DNA of 64,000 bases from Mumia sp050632745 (GTDB lineage Bacteria > Actinomycetota > Actinomycetes > Propionibacteriales > Nocardioidaceae): NCBI RefSeq assembly GCF_050632745.1, contig NZ_JBODSD010000001.1:434001-498000 (forward strand). Direction: 5' to 3'. Each line of letters starts with the position of its first letter. Position 1 is the stretch's first letter. The notes under the pieces are model-generated. The model was not told the origin of the DNA. It did not search any database and was given only the letters and a program-made list of their open reading frames with translations. Position numbers and translations under genes: made by a program. Shown here one piece after another: positions 25,431 to 32,985 of this stretch.

Positions 25431-26444
25431 ATGGCCGGTCGGGACGCGTGGGCGGACGTGACGTACGAGACCGTGGCCCCGGAGGTGCATCGCATCCCGG
25501 TGGAGATGCCCGGGGAGGGCCTTGCCGCCACGAACGTCTATGCCGTCGTCGGAGACCGCTCCGTGGGCCTCGTCGACGCCGGATGGTTCGCCGGTGACGC
25601 GATGGGCGACCTCGAGCGCGGGCTCGCCGCGCTCGGTGCCGGTCTCGGCGACGTCTCCACGATCGTCGTGACGCACATCCACCCCGACCACTACACGCTC
25701 GCCGTCGAGCTGATGCGGCGAACCGGGTGCGAGATCCTCCTCGGGTCCGGCGAGCGGCACTCGCTCGCGCTGATCCTGGACCGGGAGCGCGGCATGTCCG
25801 AGTTCGGGGTCGCGCTGCGGCGGTGCGGGGTGCCACGGTCGATGGTCGAGTCTCACGCGCGGTCCGACGTCGACGTCGCCCAGTACGCCGAGCCGACCCG
25901 GTGGCTCCACGACGGCGACGTCGTGCTCCTCGGCGACCTGGCGGTGGAGGCGGTCGAGACTCCCGGGCACACCCGCGGGCACATGTGCTTCGCCGGCGAC
26001 GAGGTCGGCGTGCTGTTCACCGGTGACCACGTCCTGCCGCGGATCACGCCTGCCGTCGGCTCCGAGCCGACCGACCACCTTCACCGGTCGCTGGTCGACT
26101 ACCTCGACTCGCTGACCCGCCTTCGCAAGCGCCCCGACGCCGCGATGCTCCCCGCGCACGGGGTCGCCGGAGCGAGCGTCCACGAGCGCGTGGACGAGCT
26201 GCTGCGGCACCACGAGGTCCGCCTCGACCAGTGCGGCGAGGCCGTCGCCGCGGGCGCTCGCACGGCGTACGAGGTGGCCAAGCACGTGCCGTGGACCAAG
26301 CGCGAGAGGGCGCTCGACTCGCTCGGGCCGATGGACCAGCTGATGGCGGTGCAGGAGACGCGGGCACATCTGGAGGTGCTGGCCATGCAGGGCCGCGTCC
26401 GCCAGGTGGTCGACCCGGACCTCGACCTGTACGCCCTCGCCTGA
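25431..26444 (+). CDS. MBL-fold metallo-hydrolase
   Basis: The 337-residue protein has the metallo-beta-lactamase fold motif THIHPDHYTL (H-x-H-x-D-H), then GHTRGHMCFAG and TGDHVLPRI, which supply the remaining zinc ligands. The C-terminal 100 residues are helical and resemble those of glyoxalase-II-like/LACTB2-type hydrolases, which cleave thioesters or other small substrates. ATG 25431 follows GGAGG at a good distance. It is transcribed from the right side of O4, so it belongs to the regulon. A thioesterase role would fit its neighbours but is not shown. Confidence 0.87.
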   Translation: MAGRDAWADVTYETVAPEVHRIPVEMPGEGLAATNVYAVVGDRSVGLVDAGWFAGDAMGDLERGLAALGAGLGDVSTIVVTHIHPDHYTLAVELMRRTGCEILLGSGERHSLALILDRERGMSEFGVALRRCGVPRSMVESHARSDVDVAQYAEPTRWLHDGDVVLLGDLAVEAVETPGHTRGHMCFAGDEVGVLFTGDHVLPRITPAVGSEPTDHLHRSLVDYLDSLTRLRKRPDAAMLPAHGVAGASVHERVDELLRHHEVRLDQCGEAVAAGARTAYEVAKHVPWTKRERALDSLGPMDQLMAVQETRAHLEVLAMQGRVRQVVDPDLDLYALA

Positions 26445-26461
26445 CGTACGACCACGAAGAA

Positions 26462-26504
26462 GGCCCCGGCGTCGCCGCCTTGTCGTGGCGACGAGGCCGG
26501 GGCC
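26462..26504. terminator. Strong bidirectional stem-loop between convergent genes
   Basis: GGCCCCGGCGTCGCC (26462-26476) pairs with GGCGAC (26487-26492) and, after a 3-base bulge, with GCCGGGGCC (26496-26504). It sits between the ends of the MBL gene (26444) and the Rieske oxygenase gene (26521), as expected for a shared terminator. Confidence 0.75.
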
Positions 26505-26520
26505 CCGGGGGTCCTTCGGG

Positions 26521-27600
26521 TCAGACCGGGTTGTGGTCGTAGACCGGGACGGTCCAGTCCTCCGCCTTGCGCTGGTCGCCCTCCAGCCGCTTCCCGTCGC
26601 GGTACGGCTTGTCGAAGTAGAACTGCTTGGACCAGCGTCGGAACGCCGAGTAGTAGATCTCCTCGCCACCGGCGTACGGCGGGTGCTCGATGTACTTCTG
26701 GTTCTCCCAGATCGCGAAGTCACGGCGGATCTGCGCGTCCTGGAAGCGCAGCATCTGCTCTGCGCGCCCGGTCGGCGGGTCGTCCATCGAGCTCCCCGGC
26801 TCGCGCGAGACCGCCATCGTGCAGAAGATCTGGGAGTGCTCCTTGTCGACGGGGGTGGTCGCCGTCATCTGGGCGGTGATGAAGTCACCGATGTGGAAGC
26901 GCGCGAGCGACAGCCCGAGCCCCCATGCCTCGGTCTCGGTCTCGCCGTCCACCGGCCCGTCGGGCGTCAGCCACGTCGCCGTCTTGCCGTAGCCGAACCA
27001 GTAGCCCATGCGCGTGTGGAGGTACTCGCCCTTCTCCTCCCAGAGCCGCGGCCGGCCCGGCTGGCCGGTCCCGTGGACGAGGGGGAAGTGGAAGTAGTCC
27101 GGCGTGTTCTCGATCGGCATCTGGGTGATGATCTTGCGCACCCCGACGTGGTCGGCGCCGTACGGGTAGATCGGGTAGAAGTTCTCCTGGTCGCCGTACT
27201 CGGGGACGCCGGGGTACTCCCAGAACGGCGCGCGGCCGTGCCCGTCGTACCAGGCGAGAAGCAGGCCCTGGACCTCGGCGGTGTGCCACCGGTCGAGCGA
27301 GACCTTGCGGGTGGCGTTCGGCGCGTACGGGATCTCCTCCAGGGACCCGTCGGTGTTCCACAGCCAGCCGTGGAACGGGCACTCGATGCAGTCGCCCTTG
27401 ACCTGTCCGCCGTGCCCGAGGTGCGCGCCGAGGTGGGGACAGTAGGCGTCGAGGAGGGAGACCTCTCCGCCCTCCGACCGGAACAGGACCAGGTCCTGGT
27501 CGAAGAACTTGACCGGGCGGACGTCGCCTGGCGCAAGCTCCGCCGAGTACCCGATCTGATACCACCCTGTGGCGAATACGTCGTACGGCCAATCCTTCAT
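26521..27600 (-). CDS. Rieske non-heme iron oxygenase, KshA-like alpha subunit
   Basis: The 359-residue protein has an N-terminal Rieske domain (Cys54-Pro-His56 and Cys74-Pro-Phe-His77) and a catalytic domain with the mononuclear-iron motif IENTPDYFHFPLVHG (Asn165, Asp168, His171, His176); an Asp near QIRRDFAIWENQKY is probably the third ligand. This layout is that of 3-ketosteroid 9-alpha-hydroxylase (KshA) and related single-component oxygenases, which hydroxylate alicyclic rings. Steroid specificity cannot be read from sequence. No reductase gene adjoins it; the redox proteins at 18.4-20.4 kb could supply electrons. It is the minus-strand gene of divergent operator O5, with GGAG just before ATG 27600. 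Confidence 0.87.
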   Translation of the reverse strand: MKDWPYDVFATGWYQIGYSAELAPGDVRPVKFFDQDLVLFRSEGGEVSLLDAYCPHLGAHLGHGGQVKGDCIECPFHGWLWNTDGSLEEIPYAPNATRKVSLDRWHTAEVQGLLLAWYDGHGRAPFWEYPGVPEYGDQENFYPIYPYGADHVGVRKIITQMPIENTPDYFHFPLVHGTGQPGRPRLWEEKGEYLHTRMGYWFGYGKTATWLTPDGPVDGETETEAWGLGLSLARFHIGDFITAQMTATTPVDKEHSQIFCTMAVSREPGSSMDDPPTGRAEQMLRFQDAQIRRDFAIWENQKYIEHPPYAGGEEIYYSAFRRWSKQFYFDKPYRDGKRLEGDQRKAEDWTVPVYDHNPV

Positions 27601-27624
27601 TCACGTCTCCGAACTTGTGTAAAA

Positions 27625-27651
27625 CCAACCCACTGGTTAGTTGGTTATAAT
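27625..27651. promoter_or_regulatory. Regulon operator O5 (CCAACC-CACT-GGTTAG) with a consensus TATAAT
   Basis: The operator is at 27625-27640, followed by an extra TTGG half-site. TATAAT at 27646-27651 is a perfect plus-strand -10 for the gene at 27712. TGTGTA (27617-27622), read as TACACA on the minus strand, is the likely -10 for the Rieske oxygenase. One operator therefore serves both directions. Confidence 0.72.
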
Positions 27652-27711
27652 GCGGTACGACGAGCGTGGAGTCAAACGGGACCCGACGCCGGCGAGGTGA
27701 GAGGAGACGCA

Positions 27712-28629
27712 GTGGCCACTGCAGCAGAGGTCGGAGGGTCGGCCGACCTGGTCCTGATGGACGACGTCTCGGGGACTGTCGTCACGATCGCCGTGACGCG
27801 CGGGCGCCGGACGTCGCTGGACCGCGTGCTCGTGTTCATGGCCGACGGGGTGACGCTGTGGTACGACCGTGACTTCGTGACCGCGAGCCACCACCCCGAC
27901 GTGAGCTGGACAGTCGACGGCCGCGCCCAGCGCGTCCGCGTGTCCGTGCACACCGCGCAGGACCTGGAGCCTGCCGAGCACCTGGCGGGCGCCGACGAGG
28001 AGTTTCGGGTGCCCGTCACGCTGGACCTGTCGCTGGGGCCGATCTCGCTCCCCGTCCCGCGGCAGCGTGCGTTCGCCGACGGCGGGCTTGCCGGCTCCCA
28101 GGTGTACCGCGCCACCGGCTCCGTCGCGGCAGGCAGCGTCGTGGCCTCCGTCCGTGGCCAGGCGTGGGTGGGGGCGACCGGCTTCGCGGCGTCCGGCAAC
28201 GAGGGCGGCACGCGGCTCCAGGCGGCGTTCCAGGACGGCTCGTCGATGCTCGCCACCGCACCACCGACGCCGGGCGACGTCGGCCCCGGCGCGTTCCAGG
28301 AGCACACCGAGACGACTCCGCTGACGGTGTCGGCGCTGCACGTCGAGGGTCCGCCCCGCCGGATCCCCACGCGGATGATCTGCCAGCTCGACGGAACCCT
28401 CCAGCGGGAAGGGGGCTACACGGTGCTCGGCGGCTATCGCAGCCTCGACCAGCACCTCGCGTTCGTCCGGGCGAGCTCCGACGGGCAGGGATGGGTGCGC
28501 AGGGCGTTCACCCCGTACGACGTCGCCCGCTCCGGGGTGACCGGGTTCGGCCTCCTCGAGCAGGTGGGACGGGTGTCGTCGCCGGACGCGCCGCCGGTCG
28601 TCGGCACCGGCATCCCCGAGACGTTCTGA
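27712..28629 (+). CDS. Protein of unknown function, divergent from the Rieske oxygenase
   Basis: The 305-residue, mostly beta-strand protein without signal peptide or membrane helix is not one I can name. Its plan loosely resembles the CrtC/AttH-like protein at 24298: a strand-rich N-terminal half, a central segment RGQAWVGATGF where the other has RDHSWGPRDW, and a similar length. The likeness is weak and the His is absent. GTG 27712 follows GAGGAG. It shares operator O5 with the oxygenase, which suggests a job in the same step, such as binding the hydrophobic substrate. Confidence 0.6.
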   Translation: MATAAEVGGSADLVLMDDVSGTVVTIAVTRGRRTSLDRVLVFMADGVTLWYDRDFVTASHHPDVSWTVDGRAQRVRVSVHTAQDLEPAEHLAGADEEFRVPVTLDLSLGPISLPVPRQRAFADGGLAGSQVYRATGSVAAGSVVASVRGQAWVGATGFAASGNEGGTRLQAAFQDGSSMLATAPPTPGDVGPGAFQEHTETTPLTVSALHVEGPPRRIPTRMICQLDGTLQREGGYTVLGGYRSLDQHLAFVRASSDGQGWVRRAFTPYDVARSGVTGFGLLEQVGRVSSPDAPPVVGTGIPETF

Positions 28630-28650
28630 GGCTCGGGACGCCGGACCCGG

Positions 28651-30057
28651 TCAGACCGCGGGCGAGGGAGCCTGGGGAGCAGGCTCGACGGCGCGTGTCC
28701 GCGGGAGGGCCAGCGCCAGCACGCTGGCGACGACCATGGTCGCCGCCAGCACCACGAAGCCGACGACGTACCCGGTCTCCCGGGGGAAGCCGTCCGCCCC
28801 CGGGCCGGCGGTGACGACGGTCGCCATCACCGCTGCCCCGACCGCGCCGCCGATGTTGCGGACGTTGAAGTTCACCGCGCTCGCGACGGCGGTCCGCCGC
28901 GGGTCGACCGAGACCACGACCAGGGTCGACAAGGCTGCCAGGTTGATCCCGAGCGCGAACCCGTACGCGGTCAGGGTCAGCGCGACCTCCCACGCCTGCG
29001 TGCGTGCGGCGACCAGGCTCAGCAACGACAGCGCCATGACGACGCTCGCTCCGATGACCACCCGGCGCGGGCCGTACCGGCGCGTCAGGCGGGCCGCGAC
29101 GATGCCGCCGAGGAACACGCAGGCGGCCATCGGGGCGAGGACGAGCCCTGATCCGGACACGGTCGCCCCGAGTCCGTAGCCGGTCGACCGGGGCGTCTGC
29201 AGGAGCTGCGGCACGTAGGAGTAGACGCCGAACATGGCGAGGCCGAGAAGGAACGAGACGACGTTGGCCGAGCGCACGGCCGGAAGCTTCAGCATGTCGA
29301 GGTCGATGACAGGGTGCTCGGCGCGCCGCTCCAGCCGGATCCAGAGGGCGCCGAGCACGACGGCTCCCGCGTACAGACCGAGAGTGCGCGGATCGAGCCA
29401 CCCCCACGCGGTCCCCTGGGTCGTGGCGAGCAGGAACGCGGCCACGCTGAGGCTGAGGAACGGCGCAGGCAGCCAGGACAGGGAGCCGGAGCCGCTCGGC
29501 GAGCGCGGGATCACGACCACGGCGACCGCGGCCGTGATCGCCGTCAGCGTCATCGGAGCGAGGAACAGCGCCCGATAGCCGAGAAGCTCCACCAGAGGGC
29601 CGGCCAGGACCAGCCCGACGCTGGCGCCGATCCCGCCGAGTGCGGCGAGCGTGCCGACCGCGGCCGAGGTGCGTTCTGGGGAGAACTCGTCGCGAACGAT
29701 GCCGAGCGAAAGCGGCATCACGCCCCCGCCGACGCCCTGCAGGACCCGGGCGGCGACCATCACCTGAAGACTCGGCGCGTACGCGGCGACGAGCGATGCC
29801 GCGGAGAGGACGGCGAGGACGACGACCAGTGCGCGCTTCTTGCCGTAGACGTCGCCGAGGCGCCCGACGATCGGCGTCGCGACGGCCGCCGCCAGCAGGT
29901 ACGCGCTGACGACCCACGAGACGCTGCGCGCATCCGCGTCCAGCGCGTGCTGGATCGCGGGCAGGACCGGGATGACCATCGCCTGGAGCAGCGCGAACGC
30001 CGTGACGGCCGACATGAGGACCGCGTACGTCGTCAGCCGGCGCACGCGCTGGCTCAC
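28651..30057 (-). CDS. MFS transporter, DHA2 type
   Basis: The 468-residue membrane protein has GRLGDVYGKKRALV (motif A) after helix 2, VLQGVGGGVMPLSLGIVRD (motif C region) and about 14 hydrophobic segments. It is probably a proton-driven exporter. GTG 30057 overlaps the stop of the FMN split-barrel gene by four bases, so both are transcribed from O6. It may remove toxic intermediates or take up substrate; direction and ligand cannot be told. It ends 21 bases from the convergent unknown gene, without an obvious hairpin. Confidence 0.87.
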   Translation of the reverse strand: MSQRVRRLTTYAVLMSAVTAFALLQAMVIPVLPAIQHALDADARSVSWVVSAYLLAAAVATPIVGRLGDVYGKKRALVVVLAVLSAASLVAAYAPSLQVMVAARVLQGVGGGVMPLSLGIVRDEFSPERTSAAVGTLAALGGIGASVGLVLAGPLVELLGYRALFLAPMTLTAITAAVAVVVIPRSPSGSGSLSWLPAPFLSLSVAAFLLATTQGTAWGWLDPRTLGLYAGAVVLGALWIRLERRAEHPVIDLDMLKLPAVRSANVVSFLLGLAMFGVYSYVPQLLQTPRSTGYGLGATVSGSGLVLAPMAACVFLGGIVAARLTRRYGPRRVVIGASVVMALSLLSLVAARTQAWEVALTLTAYGFALGINLAALSTLVVVSVDPRRTAVASAVNFNVRNIGGAVGAAVMATVVTAGPGADGFPRETGYVVGFVVLAATMVVASVLALALPRTRAVEPAPQAPSPAV

Positions 30058-30497
30058 AGGCGCACCTTCCGGTTGTCCCAGCTCACGGGATCGCGATCGG
30101 GGGTGATGCGGAGGATGACCGTCGCGGCGTACGCGCCGGCGACCCTGTCGGGCAGCGGAGGCGGCAACAGGTCGGCGAAGCGCTCGTCGAGGACCTTCTC
30201 GATCCGTACCGCGAGTGCGGGATCCGTCACGATCTCGGCGCGCCCCGCGATCAGGACGCCGCGAAGCTCGCGCCAGGCCTCGCCCGCGTGGACCAGCAAC
30301 GACACGCGCGGGTTGTTCTCGATGTGCCGCACGCGCTTCGAGGTGCGCGGCGTGCGCACGTACGGGACGCCGTCGACCACGACGTACCAGACGGGGAGGG
30401 GGACCGGCGCCCCGCTGGGTGTCGTGGTGGCGAGGACGCCTTCGCCGTGCGTGCCCACGAGCATGGCCCGCTCGGTGGCGTCGAGGGTGATGCCCAT
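30054..30497 (-). CDS. PNPOx-like FMN/F420 split-barrel protein
   Basis: The 147-residue protein has the split-barrel pattern GEGVLATTTPSGAPVPLPVW, VRTPRTSKRVRHIENNPRVSLLV and ELRGVLIAGRAEIV, typical of pyridoxamine-phosphate-oxidase-like proteins. In actinobacteria many of these use F420 or FMN to reduce or oxidise small molecules, or bind haem; which applies here is unclear. It is first in a two-gene operon with the MFS exporter and lies directly behind operator O6. Confidence 0.8.
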   Translation of the reverse strand: MGITLDATERAMLVGTHGEGVLATTTPSGAPVPLPVWYVVVDGVPYVRTPRTSKRVRHIENNPRVSLLVHAGEAWRELRGVLIAGRAEIVTDPALAVRIEKVLDERFADLLPPPLPDRVAGAYAATVILRITPDRDPVSWDNRKVRL

Positions 30498-30542
30498 GTG
30501 TGCTCCTGGGGTGCGAGAACGACTCTCCCGAAATGTACCCGA

Positions 30543-30558
30543 CCAGACAGTTGGTTGG
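30543..30558. promoter_or_regulatory. Regulon operator O6 (CCAGAC-AGTT-GGTTGG)
   Basis: Read on the minus strand this is CCAACC-AACT-GTCTGG. AATGTA at 30532-30537 (TACATT on the minus strand) lies five bases downstream as a -10 for the gene starting at 30497. One half-site is perfect and the other weak. Confidence 0.6.
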
Positions 30559-30580
30559 GAACGTTCGACCCGGACGACGA

Positions 30581-30618
30581 ACGGGCGGGACCGCTCCGTG
30601 GGGAGCGGCCCCGCCCGT
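30581..30618. terminator. Perfect long stem-loop, terminator of the Liv binding-protein gene
   Basis: GGGCGGG-A-CCGCTCC (30583-30597) faces GGGAGCGG-C-CCCGCCC (30601-30616) around the loop GTG, with one mismatch, 21 bases after the stop of the gene ending at 30639. It isolates that transcript from the O6 promoter. Confidence 0.75.
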
Positions 30619-30638
30619 CCGGGGGTCGAGCGGTGGCG

Positions 30639-31844
30639 TCAGCCGTTGGCGGGCACCACCAGACCGTTCTCGGTCGGCGAGTACGGGACGAATACGAAGT
30701 CCTCCGCCGTGACGTTCGGGAAGTGGTTCTCGGGAGAGAAGCCAACGGGCATGACGTAGTTCGGCATGTCCTCCGGGGTCGCCTTCTCCAGCGCCTCGGT
30801 CATCTTCTCGGGGTCGAAGCTGCCGGCGAGCTCGGCAGCGTACGCGGCCAGCACGACGTCGTCGTAGGCGACGAGGTAGGTGTTGATCGGGAACGGCAAC
30901 GTTCCGCCGGCCTCCTTCTTCACCGCCTCGTAGAACTTCTGGAACGCCTCGGACTCCGTCTGCGGCGTGCCCTTGACGTTGGCCGCCAGCTGCTGGAACT
31001 CGATGCCCTCCAGGGCCTCGGGCTCCGCGATGGAGTCGAGGTTGTTCGCGGAGAACGTCTGGGCGGCGATCGTCGGGACGTCGATGCCCAGCTTCGCCCG
31101 CGCCGCGATCACGGCCGTGGCGCCCGGGAAGTACCCGGCGAGCACGAGGGCGTCCGGATCGTCGGCGAGCACCTGCTGCATCTGCGGGGTCGCGTCCACC
31201 GCGCTCGGAGACACGGCCGCAAAGGTCGCCTTGATGCCGGCCTCCTCGAGCGCGGGCTTGGCGACCGCCTGGAACGCCTGGCCGGAGGCGTCGTCGGAGT
31301 TCAGCACCCCGACGCTGGTGTAGCCGTCGTCCTGCAGCTTCTTGACGAAGCTCGCGACGTAGTCGGGGATCGTGTGCGCGTTGCCGAAGACGAGCGGGTA
31401 CTCCTTCGGGTCGTTGAAGGTGTCGGCGGTGAAGTGCTGGGAGGTGAACACGCCGGCGTTGTCGAGGATCGGGATGCCGGCGGGGATCTCCGAGGCGCTT
31501 CCCGGCAGCACCGCGTGAGGCTTGCCTCCTGCGAGGAGCTCCTGCAGCTTCGCCGCCAGCTGGTCGGCACTGCCTCCGCTGTCGGTGATGTTCAGCTCGA
31601 GGGGCTTGCCGAGGACACCGCCGTCGGCGTTGATGACGGCGACGGCGGCCTTGTTGCCGACCGACATCGCCTCGCCGACGGGAGCGACCGGACCGCTGAG
31701 GGCCTGGAAGCTCTCGATGACCATCGGGCCTTCGGCGTCGTCCGACGCGTTGCCCCCGTTGCCCGTGTCGGAGCTGGCGCAGCCGCTCACGACCAGCAGC
31801 GCGGAGGCGAGTGCGCCCACGAGCGCAGTTCGTTCCAACCTCAT
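30639..31844 (-). CDS. Branched-chain-type ABC transporter substrate-binding lipoprotein
   Basis: The 401-residue protein has a lipoprotein signal ending LVVSGC (Cys22), a Gly/Asn/Asp linker and then the periplasmic-binding-protein type I (LivJ-like) fold: VIESFQALSGPVAPVGEAMSVG, INADGGVLGKPLEL and YVASFVKKLQDDGYTSVGVLN. ATG 31844 follows GGAAGGA; an upstream frame extension is not used. Family members bind branched amino acids, aromatic acids, amides or other carboxylates. It is divergent from the permease genes at 32116 across a promoter with several AT-rich palindromes. Confidence 0.92.
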   Translation of the reverse strand: MRLERTALVGALASALLVVSGCASSDTGNGGNASDDAEGPMVIESFQALSGPVAPVGEAMSVGNKAAVAVINADGGVLGKPLELNITDSGGSADQLAAKLQELLAGGKPHAVLPGSASEIPAGIPILDNAGVFTSQHFTADTFNDPKEYPLVFGNAHTIPDYVASFVKKLQDDGYTSVGVLNSDDASGQAFQAVAKPALEEAGIKATFAAVSPSAVDATPQMQQVLADDPDALVLAGYFPGATAVIAARAKLGIDVPTIAAQTFSANNLDSIAEPEALEGIEFQQLAANVKGTPQTESEAFQKFYEAVKKEAGGTLPFPINTYLVAYDDVVLAAYAAELAGSFDPEKMTEALEKATPEDMPNYVMPVGFSPENHFPNVTAEDFVFVPYSPTENGLVVPANG

Positions 31845-31871
31845 GGTGACGATCCTTCCGGCGTCCAAATG

Positions 31872-31891
31872 ATCATATACCTCTATATGAT
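31872..31891. promoter_or_regulatory. AT-rich palindrome (ATCATATA-CCTC-TATATGAT)
   Basis: Two perfect 8-bp arms around a 4-base spacer, 28 bases upstream of the lipoprotein start at 31844. It shares CTATAT-S-AT with the palindrome at 38266-38286. The GntR-family regulator at 35678 is the natural candidate to bind both. Confidence 0.65.
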
Positions 31892-31911
31892 TCAGATGTG
31901 ACCTTAACCAC

Positions 31912-32035
31912 ACGCTCGAACGAGCGTCAAGGAAAGTTCACCCCCGCACCCATCGCCGTGATCGCACCGAGACCGGCGCTCCAGACGGCAGGACCGATGG
32001 TTCATGCAAATCCTAATGATTTAGTTGATTTGATG
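31912..32035. promoter_or_regulatory. Further palindromes in the Liv divergent promoter
   Basis: ACGCTCG-AA-CGAGCGT (31912-31927) is a perfect 7-bp inverted repeat. CTAA-TGAT-TTAG lies at about 32016-32027, inside the larger pair CAAATC...GATTTG (about 32010-32035). Together with 31872-31891 they fill the 271-base gap between the binding-protein and permease genes, which otherwise holds no gene. Confidence 0.45.
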
Positions 32036-32115
32036 TGAGCGAGGTCATAGTGTTCGGGGCACCCCGATCGTCTGAACGGGGCAACGACCTCGTCCGTGAC
32101 TGGGAGGCGCACTCG

Positions 32116-32982
32116 ATGACCGTCGTTTGGGCAGGGCTGTCGGTCGGTGCGGTCTACGCACTCATCGCCATCGGCTACAACATCACGATGACGTTCGGAG
32201 GGACGTTCAACTTCGCGCACGGCGCGTTCGTCGTCCTCGCCGGCTTCTTCTCCTGGTTCATCATGGTCGAGCAAGGGTGGCCGTGGTGGACGGCGGCGGC
32301 GCTCGGGGCGGTGCTCGGCGCGCTGCTGGCGGTGCTGGAGGAGCTCGTCGCCATCCGACCGGTGCTTCGTCACAAGGACTCGCACGCCCTCCTCGTCACG
32401 ACCGTCGGCGCCCTCGTCGTGATCGAGGGCGTCCTGATGGCGACCTGGGGGGACGAGCCGAGATCCGTCCCCTTCTTCGGGGGGCAGGAGTCCCTCACGC
32501 TGCTCGGCGGGCGGGTCTCCCCTGTGGACCTGTGGCTGATCGTCGCCGCCGTCGTCTTCGGCGTGGGGATGCACCTGTTCGCGCAGCGCAGCCTCTGGGG
32601 ACTCGCCGCACGGGGCGCCACCAGCGACCCGGACGCGGCCAAGGTCCGCGGGATCAACGTGGCGGCACTCCGCACCGCGTCGTTCGCCCTCGCGGGCGGC
32701 CTGGCCGGGCTGCTCGGTCCCCTCATCGTCCCGAAGACCGGCGCCAGCGTGGGGATCACGATCACGCTGACCGTCTTCGGGTTCGTCGCGCTGGCCGTCG
32801 GCGGATTCGGCAGCTTCCTGGGGTCGATCCTCGGGGGACTCGTGATCGGCCTCGTCCAGTCCTTCGGGAGCCGCTACCTCGGCGTCGAGTACCCACCCTT
32901 GCTGCTCTTCGGGCTGCTCCTGCTCATTCTCCTTCTCAAGCCGACCGGCCTCTTCGGCCAGCGTGGCGTCAGGACGGTGTGA
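32116..32982 (+). CDS. Branched-chain-type ABC permease, LivH-like
   Basis: The 288-residue, highly hydrophobic protein has the LivH start pattern LSVGAVYALIAIGYNITMTFGG, FNFAHGAF, and a late GSFLGSILGGLVIGLVQSFGS segment. It is one half of the import channel. ATG 32116 follows GGAGG (32103-32107); an upstream start at 32035 would add 27 non-membrane residues overlapping the promoter. The next gene follows after three bases and supplies the LivM part fused to an ATPase. Confidence 0.88.
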   Translation: MTVVWAGLSVGAVYALIAIGYNITMTFGGTFNFAHGAFVVLAGFFSWFIMVEQGWPWWTAAALGAVLGALLAVLEELVAIRPVLRHKDSHALLVTTVGALVVIEGVLMATWGDEPRSVPFFGGQESLTLLGGRVSPVDLWLIVAAVVFGVGMHLFAQRSLWGLAARGATSDPDAAKVRGINVAALRTASFALAGGLAGLLGPLIVPKTGASVGITITLTVFGFVALAVGGFGSFLGSILGGLVIGLVQSFGSRYLGVEYPPLLLFGLLLLILLLKPTGLFGQRGVRTV

Positions 32983-32985
32983 ACC

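Noticed and set aside
26521..27600. Naming the Rieske oxygenase kshA and the island a steroid cluster
   Set aside because: Motifs fit the KshA group, but many related oxygenases act on other rings. No KstD, Hsa ring-cleavage or Mce genes are in the window.
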